Below are positions 54,152 through 61,015 of a stretch of 64,000 nucleotides of DNA, piece after piece. Numbering within the stretch: position 1 is the stretch's first letter; the number at the start of each line of letters is the position of its first letter. Position numbers and translations under genes: made by a program. The stretch lies in contig JAWPMO010000001.1 of assembly GCA_033344875.1 (NCBI GenBank), positions 2,815,595-2,879,594 on the forward strand, read 5' to 3'. This DNA is from Ilumatobacteraceae bacterium (lineage in GTDB: Bacteria; Actinomycetota; Acidimicrobiia; Acidimicrobiales; Ilumatobacteraceae). The notes below the pieces were generated by a model. The model was not told where the DNA came from and did not search any database. It saw only the letters and a program-made list of their open reading frames with translations.

Positions 54152-55060
54152 TCAGTCGGCCGGCGGCGTCATCCCGAGCGCCGCCATGACCTCGGCGACG
54201 ATCTGCGACCGCGGTGGCATGCCGGGGAACTCCTCGGGTTGCACCGGGTTCTGCGCGTCGCCGATCCGGTGGAACCGCTCCATCGCGATCTCCAGCCACT
54301 CGGGATGCGGGAAGATCCAGTACCGACCTTCACGAACCGCGTCGACGACCAGATTGGCGACCGCTCCCGGCTGCATGCCCTCGTCGATCGCACGCTTCAC
54401 GTAGTTCCGACTCACCTCGGCACCCGGGTCGATGTCGGGCAAGGGCCCGAGCTCCGACGGCCAGTTGCGGTCGGAGTCGAGGATGCCGGTCTTCACCCAA
54501 CCCGGACACAGACAGCTGACACCGACCCCCAACTGCGCCGCCTCCATCGCGTGGTGGAGGCTCTCGGTGAGCGCGACGACGCCGTGCTTCGTGGCGTCGT
54601 ACGCGGGACTCAACCCGGCGTACAGACCCGCCATCGAAGCCGTGTTGACGATGTGCCCGCCACCGCCGGCGATCATGTGTGGGAGGAACGCCCGCACGCC
54701 GTACACGACGCCCCACAGGTTGACGCCGAAGGTCCACTCCCAGCCTTCGATCGGACCGAACCACGGATCGCCCGCCCCCGAGACGCCGGCGTTGTTGCAC
54801 AGGACGTGCACGCCACCGAACCGCTCGATCGTCGCCTGGGCGAGTGCCTCGACCTGCGCCCGGTCGCTCACGTCGACGATCATCGCCATCGTCTCGACGC
54901 CATGCTCGGCGACGGCCGCAGCGGCGGCATCGAGCGCGTCCTGCTGCACGTCGGCGAGCACGACCGAACACCCCTGCGCGGCGAACGCGTGGCTGAGCGC
55001 CAACCCGATACCGCTCCCTGCGCCGGTCACCACCGCGACCTTGTCTGCACCGATCTCCAT
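54152..55060 (-). CDS. Short-chain dehydrogenase/reductase (SDR)
   Basis: 302 aa. Cofactor site VVTGAGSGIGLALS (10-23), NNAG near 88, catalytic Ser in NTASMAGLYAG near 140 and YDATKHG near 153 (Y-x-x-x-K). The acidic residue after strand 2 (VLADVQ) favours NAD. C-terminal extension of about 50 residues. A TACCGT -10 lies at 55084-55089, with GAGGGGG before the ATG. Substrate unknown. Confidence 0.9.
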   Translation of the reverse strand: MEIGADKVAVVTGAGSGIGLALSHAFAAQGCSVVLADVQQDALDAAAAAVAEHGVETMAMIVDVSDRAQVEALAQATIERFGGVHVLCNNAGVSGAGDPWFGPIEGWEWTFGVNLWGVVYGVRAFLPHMIAGGGGHIVNTASMAGLYAGLSPAYDATKHGVVALTESLHHAMEAAQLGVGVSCLCPGWVKTGILDSDRNWPSELGPLPDIDPGAEVSRNYVKRAIDEGMQPGAVANLVVDAVREGRYWIFPHPEWLEIAMERFHRIGDAQNPVQPEEFPGMPPRSQIVAEVMAALGMTPPAD

Positions 55061-55562
55061 CACGAACCCCCTCGTGCACCAGGACGGTAGCCCACCCCGC
55101 TCCACCCGCTCGACGGCACGCCCCAACCGGAAGTCGGCGAGCAGATCGGATTCAATCTCGCAGGGACTTCGCATGGATCTGGCATGGACCTCGCACGAGC
55201 GCGAGCACGTCGGTGATCGCCCGACGATCACCCGTACGTTGCGCTCTCCGAACGGATCCGGGCACGAGCACCGACCGCGATGTCGGCAGTAACGGAATGA
55301 ACGAGATCACCGGGGCATCACCTGGGCACCCGGTGGGCGAGCGAGGCGAAACGCGACCGCGCCCCTGAGGTCGTCGACCTCACCCACATCATCCTGTCGT
55401 CACCTCGTCCCGTCGTCACCTCGTCGTGACACCAGCTCGTCCTGTCGGCACCGACGGTGCACCGAGCATCCCCGGACGTCGACGCGATCCCGACCGTCGT
55501 GTCGGCGACCGATCGTTCGCACAATTGATCCGACGGAAACATCGTGCTGCGAGAATGGCGAC
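55061..55562. other. Divergent intergenic region, no gene seen
   Basis: 502 bases between the SDR and LLM genes. Contents: the SDR promoter (TACCGT, 55084-55089), the short inverted repeat TGAGGTC/GACCTCA (55366-55382), and CGTCACCTCGTC-type direct repeats near 55391-55430. A -10-like GAGAAT (55551-55556) ends 6 bases before the LLM start. Open frames here look like shadows. Confidence 0.5.
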
Positions 55563-56723
55563 ATGCGTGTTGATGCGAACTTCTACGGCTCGGTTCCGAT
55601 GCCCGACGCCGGCAACGACGGCCCCCAACCCGTCGATCGACGGTACGGCAACGCCGACTTCCTCGCCTGCTACGACCACCTCACCCACTGGGCCAAGACG
55701 ATGGACCGGCTCGGCTACGACACGATGTGGCTCACCGAGCACCACTTCCAGTACGAGGGGTACGAGGTCACGCCCAACCTGATCCTGTTCGGCCTGCACC
55801 TGGCGAAGGAGACCGAGCGGTTGCGGCTCGGCCAGATGTTCAACGTGGTGCCGCAGTGGCACCCGCTGCGCCTCGCCGAGGACGCTGCCATGATGCAGAT
55901 CCTCACGAACAACCGGATCCAATTCGGTGTGGGTCGCGGCACCGTGCCGCGTGAAGCCCAGTCGCTCGGCGGCGTCGTCGCATCCGGCGACAACGAGATG
56001 TCGGCCGAACTCGACCGCGTCAACCGCGAGATGTTCGAGGAGTCGATGGAGATCATCAAGTCGGCGTGGACGAACGAGACGTTCTCGTTCACCGGCAAAC
56101 ACTTCGTGCTCCCGCCACCCGGCATCCCCGACCGCGGCTCGACGGTGCAGGATCTCACGCTGATCCCCAAGCCCATCGCCCCGATCGACGTGTGGCAGGC
56201 GGTGACCTCGCCCCCGACGCTCGACTACGCGGCTCGGGCGCGCCATCATGCCGTGCTGCCGGCGCGCGGGATCGAGAGCACGAAGAAGTGGTGGGACGAC
56301 TTCGGCAACAAGGCCGCCGACGGCGGCTGGGACATCGGCCGCAGCGACGCACGCTGCCTGGCGATCAACATGCACGTCGGCCCGACCCGTGACGATGCGA
56401 TCCGCACCGGCCGCAACGCCCACGACGAGTGGATCCGGTTCCTCGCCCCGTACGGCCGGTTCCGGGCGTACACGTTGCCCGACGGCAGCCCGGTGCCGTT
56501 CGACTTCCGCCCGACGATCGAGGACTCGATCGAGCAGGACATGATGCTGATCGGGTCGCCCGAGGAGTGCGCCGACCTGCTCGGTCGCTACCGCGACGAG
56601 GTCGGCGTCGAGCACGTCGTGCTGTTCTTCGACATGCCCGGTCTCACCCAGGAGCAGATGGACGAGCAGTTGGAGATGACCGCCACCGAGGTCCTCCCCA
56701 AACTCGGCGTCACCCTCGCCTGA
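55563..56723 (+). CDS. LLM-class (luciferase-like) flavin-dependent oxidoreductase
   Basis: 386 aa. TIM-barrel pattern: MDRLGYDTMWLTEHHFQYEG near 46-65, LRLGQMFNVVPQWHPLRLAEDAAMM in pieces near 85-110, FGVGRGTVPRE near 121 and LIGSPEECADLLGRYRDE near 327. The family uses FMN or, in actinobacteria, F420; the cofactor cannot be told from sequence alone. A leaderless start is supported by GAGAAT 6 bases upstream. Confidence 0.88.
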   Translation: MRVDANFYGSVPMPDAGNDGPQPVDRRYGNADFLACYDHLTHWAKTMDRLGYDTMWLTEHHFQYEGYEVTPNLILFGLHLAKETERLRLGQMFNVVPQWHPLRLAEDAAMMQILTNNRIQFGVGRGTVPREAQSLGGVVASGDNEMSAELDRVNREMFEESMEIIKSAWTNETFSFTGKHFVLPPPGIPDRGSTVQDLTLIPKPIAPIDVWQAVTSPPTLDYAARARHHAVLPARGIESTKKWWDDFGNKAADGGWDIGRSDARCLAINMHVGPTRDDAIRTGRNAHDEWIRFLAPYGRFRAYTLPDGSPVPFDFRPTIEDSIEQDMMLIGSPEECADLLGRYRDEVGVEHVVLFFDMPGLTQEQMDEQLEMTATEVLPKLGVTLA

Positions 56724-56778
56724 CCCCGGCCGGCAGGGCCCCCACTGGACCCGCGCACCCGAGCGCCACAGCCGGCCA

Positions 56779-57348
56779 TGTCGCGAACCTGCGGCCCGCA
56801 AGCCCAAGAACGCGACACACCCCACCAGCCACACCCACCATCCACGCCCAACCGACCATGTCGCGAACCTGCGGCCGCCCGACCAGCCGTGTCGCGAACC
56901 TGGAGCCGCCCGCCAGGCCGTGTCGCGAACCTGGGCCCCGCACGCCCAACACCGCGACACGCCCCACCCCACCGCACACACCCGACCGGCCGTGTCGCGA
57001 ACCTGGGCCCCGCACGCCCAACACCGCGACACGCCCCACCCCACCGCACACACCCGACCGACCGTGTCGCGAATCTGGGCCCCGCACGCCCAACACCGCG
57101 ACACACCCCACCCCACCACCCACACCCGACCGGCCGTGTCGCGAACCTGCGGCCAGCACGCCCAACAACGCGACACCGCCGACACCTCCGCTCGACCGAC
57201 CATGTCGCGAACCTGGGGCCGCCCGCCAGGCCGTGTCGCGAACTGGGCCCCGCACGCCCAACAACGCGACACACCCCACCCCACCCCACCACCCACACCC
57301 GACCGGCCGTGTCGCGACTCTGAGCCCCGCACGCTCAACATCGCGACA
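56779..57348. repeat. Array of seven 39-base hairpins plus three 31-base half units
   Basis: Each full unit is TGTCGCG, 4 bases, TGGGC, 7-base loop, GCCCA, 4 bases, CGCGACA. Units start at 56779, 56921, 56993, 57065, 57137, 57234 and 57310, and the arms are 32 bases apart in six of seven. Four units are exactly 72 bases apart. In the last unit the inner stem is TGAGC/GCTCA, a paired change. Three half units (56859, 56890, 57203) have only TGTCGCGAACCTG and are 31 bases long. Long frames crossing the array exist on both strands because 72 is a multiple of 3; I regard them as spurious. Confidence 0.85.
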
Positions 57349-57392
57349 CGGCCCGCGGGGGTTGGCGGGGACCGATCTGGCAGAGTGGCGGC

Positions 57393-58019
57393 ATGGCTCT
57401 CACCACGTACCGCATCGACCGCGACGGCGCCGATCGGCTGCTGATCCTGCTCCACGGATGGAGCGCCGAGCAGCATCATCTCGCCGCCTACGTTCCCCTC
57501 GTCGACCCCGACGAGCGGTTCACCGCCGCCTGCCCCCGGGCCCCGCACGACCTCCCGGAGGGTGACGGTGCCTCCTGGTACGACCGCACCGACACCGGCC
57601 CCGACGCCGCCTCGTTCCGGCAGGCGGTCGACACCCTCGACACGTTCGTCGCCGACGAGATGGCCCGAGCCGGCGTCGGCCCCGAACGGACCGTGCTCGG
57701 CGGATTCTCACAGGGCGGCTTCCTGGCGCTGGCGCTGGCGCTCCGACCGACCGGGCCGGCCTTCGCCGGTGTGTGGGCGATGTGCTGCGCGCTCCCCGAG
57801 ATCGAGGGCCTCGATCTCGACACCGGGTCCGGCGACGGTCGCCCGGCCCTGATCCAGGTCGGCGAGCACGACCCGATCATCACGCCAGACCGTGGCCGCG
57901 CCGCGGCCTCGACGCTCGCCGGCGGCGGCTGGAACGTGTCGACGTACGGATACGACATGGCGCACAGCCAACGACTCGAGATGATGGCCGACGCCAAGTC
58001 CTGGCTCGCCGCCATCTGA
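57393..58019 (+). CDS. Alpha/beta-hydrolase, phospholipase/carboxylesterase family
   Basis: 208 aa. Oxyanion strand LLILLHGW (15-22), SWYD near 62, nucleophile GGFSQGGFLALALAL near 108-122 (Ser in GFSQGG), Asp in GEHDPII near 162 and His in DMAHSQR near 192. A cytosolic esterase of the YpfH/lysophospholipase type. CAGAGT with a TGG extension ends 6 bases before the ATG. Confidence 0.9.
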   Translation: MALTTYRIDRDGADRLLILLHGWSAEQHHLAAYVPLVDPDERFTAACPRAPHDLPEGDGASWYDRTDTGPDAASFRQAVDTLDTFVADEMARAGVGPERTVLGGFSQGGFLALALALRPTGPAFAGVWAMCCALPEIEGLDLDTGSGDGRPALIQVGEHDPIITPDRGRAAASTLAGGGWNVSTYGYDMAHSQRLEMMADAKSWLAAI

Positions 58020-58066
58020 GTCGGTCACGACCAGGGCGGAGCGCCCCACTGACTAACGTGACCTCA

Positions 58067-58972
58067 ATGGCGCCGCGCACGTTCTTGACCGCGTTCGTCG
58101 TCGGCTCGCTCGTCCTGTCGGCATGCACCCGACCCGACGACTCGGCGGCGGCGCCGTCGATCACGCCGGCCGACGCTGACGACGACACGGGCATCGACGA
58201 GTCCAGCGACGACTCGGGCGACGGCGGCGACACCGACGACACCACCGGGTCCGACGACAGCGACGAGTCCACGGAGCGGTCGACCGAGTCGTCCGACGAC
58301 TCACCCGACACCACCACGAGCACCCCCGCCACGAGCACCCCCACCACGAGCACCACCCCGACCCCCACGACGATGGCCAACACGGTCGCGCCGACGACGA
58401 ACCCCCTCGACGACCCGTCCGACCTCACGCTGATCTTCGACGGCGTCCTGCCGTTCCGGTTCGGCGACCGCGACGTCGACATCGTCCCCGCGCTGACCGG
58501 CCTGTTGGGCGACCCGACGATCGACGAGCTGCGCGAGTACCCCGACATCGACCAAGGGATGTACTTCGACGCGAGTGGCGAGGAACGGTTCGTCGCCCCG
58601 TTCGGCCGCATGGTCTGTTTCGCCCAGAGTCTCTGTCTGCAGTTCGGGGCCGGCGCACCCGAGACGCTGATCTTCACCGGCTGGCGTGTCGACGGCCCGT
58701 CGGACCTCGCGACCGACGACGGGCTCCGATTCGGATCGACGCTCGCCGACTTCGCCGACCTGATCCAGTTCGATCCGAGTGCCGCCTGTTACCGGACGGC
58801 ATACGGACAAGCCGGCGGGATTTACGTCACGCTGTTGAGCGCCGAGGAGAACTTTACGACGCCCGACGAGGACGGTACAGGGCTCGTCGTCGGCGAGCCG
58901 GACCCGAGCCAGGTGACCGTGACCGCGATGCAGGCCGGCCATCTCCCCGTGTTCGTGCTCCGTGACTGCTGA
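58067..58972 (+). CDS. Lipoprotein with acidic/Thr linker, function unknown
   Basis: 301 aa. Signal peptide with lipobox LSAC near 17-20, then about 90 residues of Asp/Ser/Thr. The mature domain (about 120-301) is mixed alpha/beta with three cysteines (MVCFAQSLC, AACY) and a C-terminal Cys. Similar domain layouts occur in many actinobacterial surface lipoproteins. The -10 box TAACGT (58054-58059) is 7 bases upstream. Confidence 0.8.
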   Translation: MAPRTFLTAFVVGSLVLSACTRPDDSAAAPSITPADADDDTGIDESSDDSGDGGDTDDTTGSDDSDESTERSTESSDDSPDTTTSTPATSTPTTSTTPTPTTMANTVAPTTNPLDDPSDLTLIFDGVLPFRFGDRDVDIVPALTGLLGDPTIDELREYPDIDQGMYFDASGEERFVAPFGRMVCFAQSLCLQFGAGAPETLIFTGWRVDGPSDLATDDGLRFGSTLADFADLIQFDPSAACYRTAYGQAGGIYVTLLSAEENFTTPDEDGTGLVVGEPDPSQVTVTAMQAGHLPVFVLRDC

Positions 58973-59340
58973 ACGGTCGAACGATCAGGACGCCGCTCAG
59001 AACGGCGCGGGAATCGTCGGTCGATGCTGCCCTCACGACCTGGCGAAGCGGATCGGAGACCTGGTCGGTCGACGGCGTGACCGGCTCGGCGACGGGTTCG
59101 ACGTGGGCTGGATGGTCGCTCGACGACAATGGGCGCACAGAGAACTGGGAGCCACCCGGGCAACCCGGGCCACCCGGCCAACCGGCCAACCGGCCGTCCA
59201 CCCATCCGGCCACGCGGGTGGCGATCTTGAGATCGTCGCACCCGCCGACCCGGCAGACCCGACTTCCCGACCCGACAGGCCCGACTTCCCGATCCGGACA
59301 GCGGTTCGGAACCTCAGCTTCTCCTACGCAGGCGCCCGGA
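58973..59340. other. Intergenic, short direct repeats, no gene seen
   Basis: 368 bases. Near 59153-59212 are repeats of ACCCGGGC/ACCGGCCA type, and near 59240-59290 GACCCGACTTCCCGA-type repeats. Frames are open only because of the repeats. It separates the lipoprotein from a convergent oxidoreductase. Confidence 0.5.
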
Positions 59341-60315
59341 TCACACGTCGGGGATCAGCAGCACCTTGCCGGTCGTCTCACGCGCTTCGATCGCCCGGTG
59401 GGCATCGGCGGCTTCGGCCAGCGCGAACCGGTGACCGATCCGAACGTCGAGATCACCCTCGCCGATCCAGTGGTACAGGTCGGCCGCGCGGCGTTCGAGA
59501 TCGCTGCGTTCGGCGATGTAGTGGAACAGGGTCGGTCGGGTCAGGAAGATCGAACCGTTCGCCGACAGCGCCAACGGTGAGACCGGGTCGACCGGACCGG
59601 AGGCGTTCCCGAACGTCACCATCATCCCCCGCGGCCGCAGCACGGTGAGGCTCTGCTCGAACACCGATTTGCCGACGCCGTCGTAGACCACGTCGAGCGG
59701 ACGCGGCCCGGCGATCTCGGTGACCGCCTCGGCGAAGTCGACGTCGCGGTACAAGATCGTGTGGTCGGCGCCGGCGGCCCGTGCCAACTCGGCCTTCTCC
59801 TCGGTGCCGACGGTCGTGAACACCTCGGCGCCCAGCAGCTTGGCCATCTGGATCAGCAGCAGTCCGACGCCCCCGGCCCCGGCGTGCACGAGGCAGCGGC
59901 TGCCGGCACCGAGCTCGAACGTGTCGGTGACGAGGTAGTGCGCGGTCATCCCCTGGAGTGGGATCGCCGCTGCGGTCTCGAGATCGACCGACTCCGGTAC
60001 CGCCACCACCTGGTCGGCGGCGAGGGCGACCTGCGTCGCGTACGAACCGGCGGCGCCCGGCCAGGCGACACGGTCGCCGACCGCCCACTGCGACACACCT
60101 TCGCCGACGGCGGTCACGACGCCGGCGCCCTCCAATCCGAGCACGTACGGCGTGGGGACGTCGTAGAGACCCGACCGCTGGTACGTGTCGATGTAGTTGA
60201 GACCGGCCGCGGCGACATCGACGACGATCTGTCCGTCGCCGGGCGCCGGGTCGTCGAGCTCGCGCCACTGCATGACCTCGGGTCCACCGGACTGATCGAT
60301 CTGGATCGCCCACAT
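59341..60315 (-). CDS. Quinone oxidoreductase (Qor-like, MDR family)
   Basis: 324 aa. MWAIQIDQSGGPEVMQW start as in Qor, GLNYIDTYQRSGLY near 39, GLEGAGVVTAVG near 60, nucleotide site VHAGAGGVGLLLIQMAK near 143 and DVVYDGVGK near 207. No zinc ligands. It reduces quinones or enones with NADPH. The start is backed by TAGGGT (60323-60328) 7 bases upstream; the TAG of that box is also the stop codon of the upstream gene. Confidence 0.9.
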   Translation of the reverse strand: MWAIQIDQSGGPEVMQWRELDDPAPGDGQIVVDVAAAGLNYIDTYQRSGLYDVPTPYVLGLEGAGVVTAVGEGVSQWAVGDRVAWPGAAGSYATQVALAADQVVAVPESVDLETAAAIPLQGMTAHYLVTDTFELGAGSRCLVHAGAGGVGLLLIQMAKLLGAEVFTTVGTEEKAELARAAGADHTILYRDVDFAEAVTEIAGPRPLDVVYDGVGKSVFEQSLTVLRPRGMMVTFGNASGPVDPVSPLALSANGSIFLTRPTLFHYIAERSDLERRAADLYHWIGEGDLDVRIGHRFALAEAADAHRAIEARETTGKVLLIPDV

Positions 60316-60325
60316 GGGGCCGACC

Positions 60326-60922
60326 CTACCGATCGAGCGGACGGCGCCGGAGGTCGGCGAGCACCGTGTGCCCACGAGGTGACAGCTCGTAGCCGGGGCT
60401 GTGACTGATCGTCAGCCCGAGCGCTTTGAGCTTGGCGACGTTCGTCTTGAACGGCTTGGTCTCCCACCCGATCGACGCCGCGAGGTCCGGGGCGCGCGTG
60501 TGCGGTTGCTCCGACAGCATCGTCATGAACCGCACGGTCCACGCGCCGGCCGGACTGCGCGTGTCGAGCCGCTCGAGGCGAGTCCGGACGTCGGCCAACT
60601 CCTCGTCGGACAGCTCCGACCGTTCACGCAGCTCGACGCGGGGATCGATCCCACCCACGCGCACCCGGACCCGGTAGAAGTCGCCCTCCGGCTTCTGGGT
60701 GAGCTCGGCGATCACCTCGGCGACCGAGCCGAATCCGGCCCGTTTCGCATCGAGGTCGGTGATGTCGTCGAGTTCGATCCGCTCGACGCCGACGATGTCG
60801 AGCATCCCCGCACGGGTGCGCAGACTGCCGCCCGTCTTCACCGTCGGCCGCTTCTGACGCCGGAACAGCGTGTCGATCTCGCCGGTCACGATTCGTTCGA
60901 GCACCGCGTTCTTGATCAGCAT
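60326..60922 (-). CDS. ASCH/PUA-like domain protein with winged-helix C-terminus
   Basis: 198 aa. The N-terminal 110 residues match the ASCH pattern: IVTGEIDTLFRRQKRPTVKTG, IVGVERIEL, GFGSVAEVIAEL and DFYRVRVRVGG. Such domains bind nucleic acid or modified nucleosides. From about 125 a winged helix follows (APDLAASIGWETKPFKTNVAKLKALGLT in pieces, then YELSPRG). An unusual pairing that suggests a nucleic-acid-binding regulator. The ATG at 60922 has AGGGAG upstream. Confidence 0.75.
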   Translation of the reverse strand: MLIKNAVLERIVTGEIDTLFRRQKRPTVKTGGSLRTRAGMLDIVGVERIELDDITDLDAKRAGFGSVAEVIAELTQKPEGDFYRVRVRVGGIDPRVELRERSELSDEELADVRTRLERLDTRSPAGAWTVRFMTMLSEQPHTRAPDLAASIGWETKPFKTNVAKLKALGLTISHSPGYELSPRGHTVLADLRRRPLDR

Positions 60923-61015
60923 GCGGCAGCTCTCCCTGCCATGCAGAGCCGGTCACCGGAAGACACGCCGCCGACCGTAGCGACTCCGCCTCCGAGACCA
61001 ACGGTCGACGGTATT

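Noticed and set aside
56779-57348. CRISPR array
   Set aside because: The segments between repeats are themselves conserved, repeats are hairpins of 39 bases at 72-base steps, and no cas gene is present.
55416-57548. Leftward frame of 710 codons across the LLM gene and hairpin array
   Set aside because: Open through the array because the repeat length is a multiple of three; antisense to a clear LLM gene elsewhere.
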